Assembly: GCF_050948175.1 (NCBI RefSeq)
Contig: NW_027490216.1
Coordinates: 682,001-746,000 of the forward strand
Reading direction: 5' to 3'
Source of the DNA: Xylocopa sonorina
Taxonomy: Eukaryota; Arthropoda; Insecta; Hymenoptera; Apidae
DNA: 64,000 nucleotides
The translations under genes and the position numbers were made by a program. Positions 18,580 through 32,500 of this stretch are shown here, piece after piece. How positions within the stretch are numbered: position 1 is the stretch's first letter; every line of letters begins with the position of its first letter. The notes under the pieces are model-generated. The model saw only the letters and a list, made by a program, of their open reading frames with translations, did no database searches and was not told the DNA's origin.

Positions 18580-18618
18580 ATCTCGGCATGGCCGAGATTC
18601 TTTTTCCAAGGGGGGTGG
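18580..18618 (+). other. Element 2 pre-PPT hairpin and polypurine tract
   Basis: The perfect 8-bp inverted repeat ATCTCGGC (18580-18587) and GCCGAGAT (18591-18598) with a 3-nt loop is followed by AAGGGGGGTGG (18608-18618), which abuts the 3' LTR TGTAACG. The tract is the expected plus-strand primer. The hairpin's role is unknown. Confidence 0.8.
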
Positions 18619-20233
18619 TGTAACGTCAGGCGTACCGCCTGCCACCCTCCGGCGTCCACCTCATCATCCCCAGCATCCGTATCCGGACCCCCTGCACACG
18701 GGCCACCCGCCGACTCGCCGTCCCTACAGAAGGAGACAAAGGTACGAGAGGGAAGAGGGATGCAGCATGCCGCGCCCACGCGCGATCTCCACACACGAGG
18801 GGGAGGACTTCACCCCGTATTACGAGGGCGAGGAGCTCTCCGACACATACTGGGTCGAATCCCCAGCGATCACGAAGCCCTATACGTACTTCTCGTACAT
18901 GTGGGATTAGAATAAGCACACTACTCACCTATGTACATACACACCAACACACACCTAGATTTAAGTAAATATATGTATATATTTTATTCATGCACGGTTA
19001 TGTTCCGTGCACTCGCGCGCACACTCGACGCTCGCGGCTCACGCTTAACGCGGGCCGCGCCCCACTCCGAACGGCCGCCCCACCACGAGGGCCGAGCGGC
19101 CGCCCTACTCCGACCGTCCGCCCCACCGCGAGGGCCCAGCGACTCGCGCGCCGCGCGACCCGAGGAGGTCGCGGACGCGAGATCCGAGAGTCAGTTCGTA
19201 TCTCATCTCCGAACGGGAGAGTTCCAATCTCACCTCCGAACGGGAGAGTTCGCATCTCATCTCCGAACCGAGGAGTTCTAATCCAGCATCCGAACGATGC
19301 ACTTCCGATCCGAGCAATAGGCTCATTCGCAACGAGCAATTAGCTCTAATGTATTCGTCTCTATCCATACTCCCATAGCGGAGTCCATTCGGTACTTTAT
19401 ACTATTTCTAATTCTCATTGTAATCGCTAGTCAGTAACTTAGAACTTAGTCAAGTGTATTTAGTATAGTGAAATCATAGGATATAGTTTATTTTTACCAG
19501 ATCCAAAGTATCTTTATTCGAGTTCAAATACAATTCCTTAATTCTAATCCACGGGTACGCTCGCGATTATTCTAATTCTATATCTCATCTACGATAGTCT
19601 TGAGGCTCGACGACTAGAGCGAACCAGCGCTTAGTTGCTCCATCCTCACTTCTACCGTGTACAGAATATCTTGCGCCCAGGTCGATCCCGGTAAGCTAGA
19701 GCGAACCAACGCTTAGCCGTGCCGTATTCAACCGAAGTTCAAGTATTCTCGATGAGCCTTGCACCTCCGACAAAGCGTACACGACGCGCGGGGAGGAGAG
19801 AGTTCATTCGTCGTCTCGCTCGGGAATACGTGGGTGATGCACCAGAATATTCAATTTCCTACGTTCGAGTCCTGGTTCCTGTGAAGGAGGTTTCCTTCGC
19901 CGCACGACCCGTACGAGTCGCCAATCGTCAGGGCCAAACGCCGATACCTGCCAGCCGGAGTCAACCCGCCTGGACGCTTATTCCCGTAGACGTACCTCCG
20001 TTCCAGCCGTACGCCGCCGCCATCCCGGTTGCGGATCCAAGGCGTTCCAGGTACCTGGAAAGAGAAATCAGACAGCGGAATCAAGCCTTCGCAAGGTAAG
20101 TTTAGTGTTAGTTACCGTTTTATCGAGTCCGAAACGCCAACGAACCCGGTCCGGACGCAATTCGCGTTATTTTCGGGAACGGTTACGACTTTGTGCCACC
20201 GTTGCGAGCGCAACCGCACCTCGGGACGTGACA
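18619..20233 (+). repeat. Element 2 3' LTR, 1615 bp
   Basis: Same length class as the 5' LTR (three 27-bp units at 19198-19278). Followed by satellite starting TACGATACGCAG. From about 19500 to the end I found no difference from the 1588-bp type, so this stretch could hide a crossover point. Confidence 0.95.
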
Positions 20234-23200
20234 TACGATACGCAGACATCTGCAAACGCTATTTCCTTGCAAGGAAGTGTCGCATTTGCATTCATTTGAA
20301 GTGTAGACGAGGAATACATAACACTCCGCAAATCATATTATATCTTACCATGAAACATAGAAATGAGATGCGATATCGCGTTTTAAGAATCACAAGAACT
20401 CTACTGCTACGATACCTAGACATCTGCAATCGCTATTTCCTTGCAAAGAAGTGTCGCATTCACATTCATTTGAAGTGTAGACGAGGAATACATAGCACTT
20501 CGCAAATCATATTGTATCTTACCATGAAACATAGAAATGAGAAGCAATATCGCGTTTTACGAAGCATTAGAACTCTACTGCTACGATACGCAGACATCTG
20601 CAAACGCTATTTCCTTGCAAGGAAGTGTCGCATTTACATTCATCTGAATGGTAGACGAGGAATGCATGACACTTCGCAAATCATATTATATCTTACCATG
20701 AAACATAGAAATGAGATGCGACATCGCGTTCTAAGAAGCATTAGAACACTAATGCTACGATAGGTAGACATTTGCAAACGCTATTTCCTTGCAAGGAAGT
20801 GTCGCATTTACATTCATTTGAAGTGTAGACGAGGAGTACATAACACTCCGCAAATCATATTATATCTTACCATGAAACATAGAAATGAGATGCGATATCG
20901 CGTTTTAAGTAGCATTAGAACTCTACTGCTACGACACGTAGACATCTGCAAACGCTATTTCCCTGCAAGGAAGTGTCGCATTTTCATTCATTTGAATCGT
21001 AGACGAGGAATGCATAACACTTCGCAATGTATATTATATCTTATCATGAAACATAGATATGTGATGCAATATCTCGTTTTAAGAAGCATCAGAAATCCAA
21101 TGCTACGATACGTAGACATCTGCAAACGCTATTTCCTTGCAAAAAAGTGTCGCATTTACATTCATTTGAAGTGTAGACGAGGATTACATAACACTTCGCT
21201 AATCATATTATATCTTACCATGAAACATAGAAATGAGATGCGATATCGCGTTTTAAGAAGCATTAGAACTCTATTGCTACGATACGTAGACATCTGCAAA
21301 CGCTATTTCCTTGCAAGGAAGTTTCGCATTTGCATTCATTTGAATCGTAGACGAGGAATGCATAACAGTTCGCAATGAATATTATATCTTATCATGAAAC
21401 ATAGATATGAGATGCAATATCTCGTTTTAAGAAGCATTTGAACTCTATTGCTTCGATACGTAGATATCTGCAAACGCTATTTCCTTGCAAGAAAGTGTCG
21501 CATTTACATTCATTTGATGTGTAGACGAGGAATACATAACACTTCGCAAATCATATTATATCTTACCATGAAACATAGAAATGAGATGCGATATCGCGTT
21601 TTAAGAGGCATTAGAAATCCAATGCTACGATACGCAGACATCTGCAAACGCTATTTCCTTGCAAGAAAGTGTCGCATTTACATTCACTTGAAGTGTAGAC
21701 GAGGAGTACATAACACTCCGCAAATCATATTATATCTTACCATGAAACATAGAAATGAGATGCGATATCGCGTTTTAAGAATCATAAGAACTCTATTGCT
21801 ACGATACGTAGACATCTGCAAACGCTATTTCCTTGCAAGGAAGTTTCGCATTTGCATTCATTTGAATCGTAGACGAGGAATGCATAACAGTTCGCAATGA
21901 ATATTATATCTTATCATGAAACATAGATATGAGATGCAATATCTCGTTTTAAGAAGCATTTGAACTCTATTGCTTCGATACGTAGATATCTGCAAACGCT
22001 ATTTCCTTGCAAGAAAGTGTCGCATTTACATTCATTTGATGTGTAGACGAGGAATACATAACACTTCGCAAATCATATTATATCTTACCATGAAACATAG
22101 AAATGAGATGCGATATCGCGTTTTAAGAGGCATTAGAAATCCAATGCTACGATACGCAGACATCTGCAAACGCTATTTCCTTGCAAGAAAGTGTCGCATT
22201 TACATTCACTTGAAGTGTAGACGAGGAGTACATAACACTCCGCAAATCATATTATATCTTACCATGAAACATAGAAATGAGATGCGATATCGCGTTTTAA
22301 GAATCATAAGAACTCTATTGCTACGATACGTAGACATCTGCAAACGCTATTTCCTTGCAAGGAAGTGTCGCATTTATATTCATTTGAAGTGTAGACGAGG
22401 AATACATAACACTTCGCAAATCATATTATATCTTACCATGAAACATAGAAATGAGATGCGATATCGCGTTTTAAGAATCATAAGAACTCTATTGCTACGA
22501 TACGTAGACATCTGCAAACGCTATTTCCCTGCAAGGAAGTGTCGCATTTTCATTCATTTGAATCGTAGACGAGGAATGCATAACACTTCGCAATGTATAT
22601 TATATCTTATCATGAAACATAGATATGAGATGCAATATCTCGTTTTAAGAAGCATCAGAAATCCAATGCTACGATACGTAGACATCTGCAAACGCTATTT
22701 CCTTGCAAGAAAGTGTCACATTTACATTCATTTGAAGTGTAGACGAGGATTACATAACACTTCGCAAATCGTATTATATCTTACCATGAAACATAGAAAT
22801 GAGATGCGATATCGCGTTTTAGGAAGCATTAGAACTCTATTGCTACGATACGTAGACATCTGCAAACGCTATTTCCTTGCAAGGAAGTTTCGCATTTACA
22901 CTCATTTGAGTCGTAGACGAGGAATGCATAACACTTCGCAATGAATATTATATCTTATCATGAAAGATAGATATGAGATGCAATATCTCGTTTTAAGAAG
23001 CATTTGAACTCTATTGCTTCGATACGTAGACATCAGCAAACGCTATTTCCTAGCGAGGAATTGTCGCATTTACATTCATCTGAATCGTAGACGAGGAATG
23101 CATGACACTTCGCAAATCATATTATATCTTACCATGAAACATAGAAATGAGATGCGATATCGCGTTTTAAGAATCATAAGAACTCTATTGCTACGATACG

Positions 23201-26200
23201 TAGACATCTGCAAACGCTATTTCCTTGCAAGGAAGTGTCGCATTTACATTCATTTGAAGTGTAGACGAGGAATACATAACACTTCGCAAATCATATTATA
23301 TCTTACCATGAAACATAGAAATGAGATGCGACATCGCGTTTTAAGAAGCATTAGAACTCTATTGCTACGATACGTAGACATCTGCAAACGCTATTTTCTT
23401 GCAAGGAATTGTCGCATTTACATTCATTTGAATCGTAGACGAGGAATGCGTAACAGTTCGCAATGAATATTATATCTTATCATGAAACATAGATATGAGA
23501 TGCAATATCTCGTTTTAAGAAGCATTTGAACTCTATTGCTTCGATACGTAGATATCTGCAAACGCTATTTCCTAGCGAGGAAGTGTCGCATTCACATTCA
23601 TTTGAAGTGTAGACGAGGAATACATAACACTTCGCAAATCATATTGTATCTTACCATAAAACAGAAATGAGATGCGATATCGCGTTTTAAGAAGCATTAG
23701 AACTCTATTGCTACGATACGTAGACATCTGCAAACGCTATTTTCTTGCAAGGAAGTGTCGCATTTACATTCATTTGAATCGTAGACGAGGAATGCATAAC
23801 AGTTCGCAATGAATATTATATCTTATCATGAAACATAGATATGAGATGCAATATCTCGTTTTAAGAAGCATTTGAACTCTATTGCTTCGATACGTAGACA
23901 TCTGCAAACGCTATTTCCTAGCGAGGAAGTGTCGCATTCACATTCATTTGAAGTGTAGACGTGGAATACATAACACTTCGCAAATCATATTGTATCTTAC
24001 CATAAAACATAGAAATGAGATGCGATATCGCGTTTTAAGAATCATAAGAACACTATTGCTACGATACGTAGACATCTGCAAACGCTATTTCCTTGCAATG
24101 AAGTGTCGCATTTACATTCATCTGAATCGTAGACGAGGAATGCATGACACTTCGCAAATCATATTATATCTTACCATGAAACATAGAAATGAGATGCGAC
24201 ATCGCGTTCTAAGAAGCATTAGAACACTACTGCTACGATAGGTAGACATTTGCAAACGCTATTTCCTTGCAATGAAGTGTCGCATTTACATTCATTTGAA
24301 GTGTAGACGAGGAGTACATAACACTCCGCAAATCATATTATATCTTACCATGAAACATAGAAATGAGATGCGATATCGCGTTTTAAGAATCATAAGAACT
24401 CTATTGCTACGATACGTAGACATCTGCAAACGCTATTTCCCTGCAAGGAAGTGTCGCATTTTCATTCATTTGAATCGTAGACGAGGAATGCATAACACTT
24501 CGCAATGTATATTATATCTTATCATGAAACATAGATATGAGATGCAATATCTCGTTTTAAGAAGCATCAGAAATCCAATGCTACGATACGTAGACATCTG
24601 CAAACGCTATTTCCTTGCAAGAAAGTGTCACATTTACATTCATTTGAAGTGTAGACGAGGATTACATAACACTTCGCAAATCGTATTATATCTTACCATG
24701 AAACATAGAAATGAGATGCGATATCGCGTTTTAGGAAACATTAGAACTCTATTGCTACGATACGTAGACATCTGCAAACGCTATTTCCTTGCAAGGAAGT
24801 GTCGCATTTATATTCATTTGAAGTGTAGACGAGGAATACATAACACTTCGCAAATCATATTATATCTTACCATGAAACATAGAAATGAGATGCGATATCG
24901 CGTTTTAAGAAGCACTAGAACTCTATTGCTACGATACGTAGACATCTGCAAACGCTATTTCCTTGCAAGGAAGTTTCGCATTTACATTCATTTGAATCGT
25001 AGACGAGGAATGCATAACACTTCGCAATGAATATTATATCTTATCATGAAACATAGATATGAGATGCAATATCTCGTTTTAAGAAGCATTGGAACTCTAT
25101 TGCTTCGATACGTAGACATCTGCAAACGCTATTTCCTTGCAAGAAAGTGTCGCATTTACATTCATTTGATCTGTAGACGAGGAGTACATAACACTCCGCA
25201 AATCATATTATATCTTACCATGAAACATAGAAATGAGATGCGATATCGCTTTTTAAGAATCATAAGAACTCTATTGCTACTATACGTAGACATCTGCAAA
25301 CGCTATTTCCTTGCAAGGAAGTGTCGCATTCACATTCATTTGAATCGTAGACGAGGAATGCATAACACTTCGCAATGAATATTATATCTTATCATGAAAC
25401 ATAGATATGAGATGCAATATCTCGTTTTAAGAAACATTTGAACTCTATTGCTTCGATACGTAGACATCTGCAAACGCTATTTCCTTGCAAGGAAGTGTAG
25501 CATTTACATTCATTTGATGTATACACGAGGAATACATAACACTTCGCAAATCATATTATATCTTACCATGAAACATAGAAATGAGATGCGATATCGCATT
25601 TTAAGAAGCATTAGAACTGTATTGCTACGATACGTAGACATCTGCAAACGATATTTCCTTGCAAGGAAGTGTCGCATTTACATTCATTTGAATCGTAGAC
25701 GAGGAATGCATAACACTTCGCATTGAATATTATATCTTAACATGAAACATAGAAATGAGATGCGATATCGCGTTTTAAGAATCATAAGAACTCTATTGCT
25801 ACGATACGTAGACATCTGCAAATGCTATTTCCTTGCAAGGAAGTGTCGCATTTACATTCAGTTGATGTGTAGACGAGGAATACATAACACTTCGCAAATC
25901 ATATAATATCTTACCATGAAACATAGAAATGAGATGAGATATCGCATTTTAAGAATCATAAGAACTCTATTGCTACGATACGTAGACATCTGCAAACGCT
26001 ATTTCCTTGCAAGGAAGAGTCGCATTTTCATTCATTTGAAGTGTAGACGAGGAATACATGACACATCGCAAATCATATTATATCTTACCATGAAACATAG
26101 AAATGAGATGCGACATCGCGTTCTATGAAGCATTAGAACACTACTGCTACGATAGGTAGACATTTGCAAACGCTATTTCCTTGCAAGGAAGTGTCGCATT

Positions 26201-27995
26201 TACATTCATTCGAAGTGTAGACGAGGAGTACATAACACTCCGCAAATCATATTATATCTTACCATGAAACAAAGAAATGAGATGCGATATCGCGTTTTAA
26301 GAATCATAAGAACTCTATTGCAACGATACGTAGACATCCGCAAACGCTATTTCCTTGCAAAGAAGAGTCGCATTTACATTCATTTGAAGTGTAGACGAGG
26401 AATACGTGACACATCGCAAATCATATAATATCTTACCATGAAACATAGAAATGAGATGCGATATCGCTTTTTAAGAATCATAAGAACTCTATTGCTACTA
26501 TACGTAGACATCTGCAAACGCTATTTCCTTGCAAGGAAGTGTCGCATTTACATTCATTTGAATCGTAGACGAGGAATGCATAACACTTCGCAATGAATAT
26601 TATATCTTATCATGAAACATATATATGAGATGCAATATCTCGTTTTAAGAAACATTTGAACTCTATTGCTTCGATACGTAGACATCTGCAAACGCTATTT
26701 CCTTGCAAGGAAGTGTAGCATTTACATTCATTTGATGTGTACACGAGGAATACATAACACTTCGCAAATCATATTATATCTTACCATGAAACATAGAAAT
26801 GAGATGCGATATCGCATTTTAAGAAGCATTAGAACTGTATTGCTACGATACGTAGACATTTGCAAACGATATTTCCTTGCAAGGAAGTGTCGCATTTACA
26901 TTCATTTGAATCGTAGACGAGGAATGCATAACACTTCGCAATGAATATTATATCTTAACATGAAACATAGAAATGAGATGCGATATCGCGTTTTAAGAAT
27001 CATAAGAACTCTATTGCTACGATACGTAGACATCTGCAAATGCTATTTCCTTGCAAGGAAGTGTCGCATTTACATTCAGTTGATGTGTAGACGAGGAATA
27101 CATAACACTTCGCAAATCATATAATATCTTACCATGAAACATAGAAATGAGATGAGATATCGCATTTTAAGAATCATAAGAACTCTATTGCTACGATACG
27201 TAGACATCTGCAATCGCTATTTCCTTGCAAGGAAGAGTCGCATTTTCATTCATTTGAAGTGTAGACGAGGAATACATGACACATCGCAAATCATATTATA
27301 TCTTACCATGAAACATAGAAATGAGATGCGATATCGCGTTTTAAGAAGCATTAGAACTCTATTGCTACGATACGTAGACATCTGCAAATGCTATTTCCTA
27401 GCGAGAAAGTGTCGCATTCACATTCATTCGAAGTGTAGACGAGGAATACATAACACTTCGCAAATCATATTATATCTTACCATGAAACATAGAAACGAGA
27501 TGCGATATCGCGTTCTAAGACGCATTAGAACACTCCTGCTACGATAGGTAGATATTTGCAAACGCTATTTCCTTGCAAGGAAGCGTCGCATTTACATTCA
27601 ATTGAAGTGTAGGCGAGGAATATATAACACTTGGCAAATCATATTATATCTTACCATGAACCATAGAAATGAGATGCAATATCGCGTTTTAAGAAGCACT
27701 AGAACTCTATTGCTACGATACGTAGACATCTGCAATCGCTATTTCCTTGCAAGGAAGTGTCGCATTTACTTTCATTTGAATCGTAGACGAGGAATGCATA
27801 ACACTTCGCAATGAATATTGCATCTTACCATGAAGCATAGAAATGAGATGCGATATCGCGCTTTAAGAAGCATTAGAAAACTATTGCTGCGATACGTAGA
27901 CATCTGCAAACGCTATTTCCTTGCAAGGAAGTGTCGCATTTACATTCATTTGAATCGTAGACGAGGAATGCATAACACTTCGCACTGAATATTAT
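20234..27995 (+). repeat. Satellite array II, 174-bp monomer (about 44 copies) with higher-order structure
   Basis: Continuous head-to-tail 174-bp monomers of types A and B. Multi-monomer duplications are visible: a trimer (522 bp) repeated in tandem at about 21281-21802 and 21803-22324, and a roughly 900-bp block at about 25215-26115 repeated at 26433-27333 (offset 1218 = 7 x 174). One monomer near 23655 has lost 2 bp (AAAACAGAAATG). The longest open frame, 21970-22944, is a consequence of the 58-codon period. No gene was seen. Confidence 0.97.
27992..27995 (+). other. Target-site duplication TTAT, left copy (element 3)
   Basis: TTAT here and at 37027-37030 bracket element 3. The unoccupied equivalent, GAATATTATATCTT, is present in a duplicate monomer with TTAT at 40064-40067. 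Confidence 0.93.
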
Positions 27996-29556
27996 TGTCA
28001 CGTCCCGAGGTGCGGTTGCGCTCGCAACGGTGGCACAAAGTCGTAACCGTTCCCGAAAATAACGCGAATTGCGTCCGGACCGGGTTCGTTGGCGTTTCGG
28101 ACTCGATAAAACGGTAATTAACACTAAACTTACCTTGCGAAGGCTTGATTCCGCTGTCTGATTTCTCTTTCCAGGTACCTGGAGCGCCTTGGATCCGCAA
28201 CCGGGATGGCGGCGGCGTACGGCTGGAACGGAGGTACGTCTACGGGAATAAGCGTCCAGGCGGGTTGACTCCGGCTGGCAGGTATCGGCGTTTGGCCCTG
28301 ACGATTGGCGACTCGTACGGGTCGTGCGGCGAAGGAAACCTCCTTCACAGGAACCAGGACTCGAACGTAGGAAATTGAATATTCTGGTGCATCACCCACG
28401 TATTCCCGAGCGAGACGACAAATAAACTCTCTCCTCCCCGCGCGTCGTGTACGCTTTGTCGGAGGTGCAAGGCTCATCGAGAATACTTGAACTTCGGTTG
28501 AATACGGCACGGCTAAGCGTTGGTTCGCTCTAGCTTACCGGGATCGACCTGGGCGCAAGATATTCTGTACACGTTAGAAGTGAGGATGGAGCAACTAAGC
28601 GCTGGTTCGCTCTAGTCGTCGAGCCTCAAGACTATCGCAGATGAGATATGGAATTAGAATAATCGCGAGCGTACCCGTGGATTAGAATTAAGGAATTGTA
28701 TTTGAATTCGAATAAAGATACTTTGAATCTGGTAAAAATAAACTATATTCTATGATTTCACTATACTAGATACACTTGACTAAATTCTAAGTTACTGACT
28801 AGCGATTACAATGAGAATTAGAAATAGTATAAAGTACCGAATGGACTCCGCTATGGGAGTATGGATAGAGACGAATACATTAGAGCTAATTGCTCGTTGC
28901 GAATGAGCCTATTGCTCGGATCGGAAGTGCATCGTTCGGATGCTGGATTAGAACTCCTCGGTTCGGAGATGAGATGCGAACTGACTCTCGGATCTCGCGT
29001 CCGCGACCTCCTCGGGTCGCGCGGCGCGCGAGTCGCTGGGCCCTCGCGGTGGGGCGGACGGTCGGAGTAGGGCGGCCGCTCGGCCCTCGTGGTGGGGCGG
29101 CCGTTCGGAGTGGGGCGCGGCCCGCGTTAAGCGTGAGCCGCGAGCGTCGAGTGTGCGCGCGAGTGCACGGAACATAACCGTGCATGAATAAAATATATAC
29201 ATATATTTACTTAAATCTAGGTGTGTGTTGGTGTGTATGTACATAGGTGAGTAGTGTGCTTATTCTAATCCCACATGTACGAGAAGTACGTATAGGGCTT
29301 CGTGATCGCTGGGGATTCGACCCAGTATGTGTCGGAGAGCTCCTCGCCCTCGTAATACGGGGTGAAGTCCTCCCCCTCGTGTGTGGAGATCGCGCGTGGG
29401 CGCGGCATGCTGCATCCCTCTTCCCTCTCGTACCTTTGTCTCCTTCTGTAGGGACGGCGAGTCGGCGGGTGGCCCGTGTGCAGGGGCTCCGGATACGGAT
29501 GCTGGGGATGATGAGGTGGACGCCGGAGGGTGGCAGGCGGTACGCCTGACGTTACA
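27996..29556 (-). repeat. Element 3 3' LTR, 1561 bp
   Basis: Shortest full VNTR class: only one 27-bp unit (GAACTCCTCGG... on plus, about 28951-28977). TG...CA termini are intact. Confidence 0.95.
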
Positions 29557-32500
29557 CCACCCCCCTTGGAAAAAGAATCTCGGCCATGCCGAGATCTCTT
29601 GTCTGTTGGGTAGATTTCGGGATGCTGGATCCTTCTCTTGGTCCTGTCGGCTGGATGCTGCGGAATCTGAGGTTTTTCGCCTGGTTGATCCTGGCGATAA
29701 CGTTTGGAGATTGGACCGTGACTGCGGGCTTCCTTCGGATTGCAGGCACTTTCGTCGCTTTCACTTTCAGCGTTCGTTTGAATGTCACTGCTCTCACTGA
29801 CTTCATTTTCAGTTTTTCGCACTTTTCTTTCACTAGCATCCACACTCTGCATACTATGCATTCGTTTACAAATTTTGATTTTGTTCGTATGAACAATTTT
29901 ATGGCGCCCTTTTACATTCAGCTTAACATTACAATTGCCCAAAATTTCGAGGATACGGTACGGTCCAGAATACTGTGCCTGGAACTTATGTTTGTTCGGC
30001 TCTTTTAAAAGATAGACCCATTGGCCTACCTCGAAGTTTTGGACATTGAGATTTCGGTCATAATAATATTTAGAACGGCGTTTCGCATTGTCTAGATTGG
30101 CTTTAGCCAAATCCTGAGATTTCGAGATTTTCTCCTGAAGTTGTATAAGATAGTCGCTATAAGTTTCGTTATCAGAGCTGTCCTGAAAAGGAGTGGCTGA
30201 CGGCGTCCTAGCTATCCTGCCGAACACTAGTTCGTGTGGGGTGTATAATGTACCCTCGTGCACACTGGTGTTGTATGAAAACATTGCGTACGGTAACCAA
30301 TTCACCCAATCGTTACTCGACTCTATGTAATGCTTCAGATATTCGGCCAGGACGTGGTGAGATCGTTCAACGGACCCGTTTGTCTGTGGATGGAACGCAG
30401 TGGACTTGTATTGTTTAATACGGAATTTGATTGCTATGGCTTTAATCAAGCTATTTATAAAGTTCGAACCTTGGTCCGTGAGTATGCCTTTCGGGCATCC
30501 GTACTTACAAATGAATTCTTTTATTAAAGCTTCGGCAATGTCTACTGCGGTGGTGGTTTTGAGAGGAACTGCGACTGAGTATTTAGTGAGGAGATCTTGG
30601 ATCGTGAGGATACTTGTATAACCGTCGGAAGTTTCGGGAAGAGGACCCATTACGTCCATTGAAATCTTATCGAATGCCCTGCCAGGGGTGTCGGTTAAAG
30701 TGAGAGGCTGTCTGGTCTTTACCCGGACCAGTTTCTCTGTCTGACAACTTTTACATTTGCCAATATATTCTTGTATTTGTGTTTTCATGTTTGGCCAAAA
30801 GTATTATTGTCTGATGCGAGAATAAGTTTTATTAACCCCTTTGTGACCTCCCACAGGGGAGTCGTGGTTTTCCCTTATTATTTTCAGTCGCTCTTCGACC
30901 GAAGGGGTTTTAATGAGGCCCTGGCAGACCGTAATCTGGACAGTTGTTTCGTAAAACAGGTCTTGAAGGATTTTCTGGATTCGGGACCAGGATACGGAGT
31001 CTAGATAGGTTTGTGCGATACTAAATGTTTGTAATTGTAATTCGTTTACAACGTCGCACAAGGATCTGAATGTTTCTATTACGGTCTGGAAATTGATTGA
31101 TCTGGTGGAATGTTCGATGATTGGAAGCTGGATTTGGAATTCGTTTCCGATTTTTATGACTTTGGCTTTGGTAAGGACGTGATTTTTGTTTAGGAGGAAT
31201 TTTTCAGCGTTCGCTAGATCTTTGGCGCCCGTGTCATAGGGGTGCCCAGATTGCGTGACGAAGACAACTACATTGTCTCGTCGCGTTGATAATGCGTCAC
31301 GGCTGAAATTAAACAGAGGTTCGCGTCGGAAAAATTCATTTGGAGCAGGAGTATAAAAGTCGGTGCTGTCGCTGGCGACTTGCGGAGGTGGTGCTGTGTT
31401 GGTACGGAAGGACGTGCCTGGAGTCGGTAATTCAGGTTCTGATGTTACCGGAGTAGGAGGAGGCGCTAGTGTGGTATACTTTTTACGGGTTTCCGGAGGC
31501 ACATCGAAGATGTCGTCCTCCGAGTTTTCTGAATACGAGAGCGGAAAAATTTGAGCGGGATTCCGCGACAATGCGTCCGCATTAAGGTTCGTTTTTCCAC
31601 TTTTATAGACCATCTCGTAGTCAAATTCCGCTAACTTAAGCCTCCACCGTACGAGTCTACTTGACGGGTCCTTGACCGAATTCATCCACACTAACGGTCG
31701 ATGGTCGGTAACGAGTTTGAATTGATTACCGTATATGTATGGACGAAAGTAATGGACGGCGTAGACAATCGCCAGACACTCCTTCTCGATCGTGGAGTAG
31801 TTTTTCTCCGCAGCGTTTAACAGTCGCGACGTGTACGCGATTGGCAAATCGCGGCCTATTGGTCCTTGACTCAAGATAGCACCAATAGCTTCGGCGGACG
31901 CGTCGGTCGTTATCACGAATGGTTGTTTAAAGTTGGGGTACTGCAAGATAGGCGCTTCGCATAGGCAATCTCGGAGTTTGACGAATGAATTCTCTTGCTC
32001 GTTACGCCATACAAAGGGCGCGTCTTTTTTTAACAAATTTGTAAGTGGCTTAGCAATATTGGAAAAATTTGCGATGAACCGCCTGTAGTATCCCGCGAGC
32101 CCGAGGAATTGTTTGATCTGTTTCGCGTTGCGCGGGCGCGGAAAATTTTTGACGGCGCTAATTTTCGCAGGGTCAGGTTTTACACCGTGCTCACTGATAA
32201 TATGACCCAAATAGCTTACTTCTCTCCTCAAGAATTCGCACTTATCCGGCTGCAATACTAAATTAGCTTCTTTGAGCCGTTGAGTTAATTTATCGAATTT
32301 AAGTCGATGTTCTTGAAGAGAGCTAGCGTAGATAACAATGTCGTCCAAATAGACGAAAATTTCGTTCCCCTGGAGACCGGACAGGACATTGTCCATAAGT
32401 CGTTGGAACGTCGCTGGCGCATTTTTTAATCCGAATGGCATTCTTTTAAATTCATAATGCCCGTGAGGCGTCGAAAAAGCGGTTTTGGGAGCATCGGCGG

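Larger units (their letters stand above)
11095..20233 (+). mobile_element. Element 2: Ty3/Gypsy LTR retrotransposon, full length (9139 bp)
   Basis: Order: 5' LTR, PBS, gag, pol, PPT, 3' LTR. Both LTRs are 1615 bp with three 27-bp units. Differences between them that I could spot include A/C near 12431/19955, A/G near 19480, and G/C near 11160/18685, so the insertion is young. The flanks do not match: GTCT on the left, TACG on the right. The left flank is in inverted satellite. The only coding lesion seen is a nonsense codon late in pol at 18422-18424. Confidence 0.97.

Noticed and set aside
18425..18618. An env gene between pol and the 3' LTR
   Set aside because: Only the pol tail occupies the interval; no signal peptide, transmembrane segment or separate frame of suitable length.
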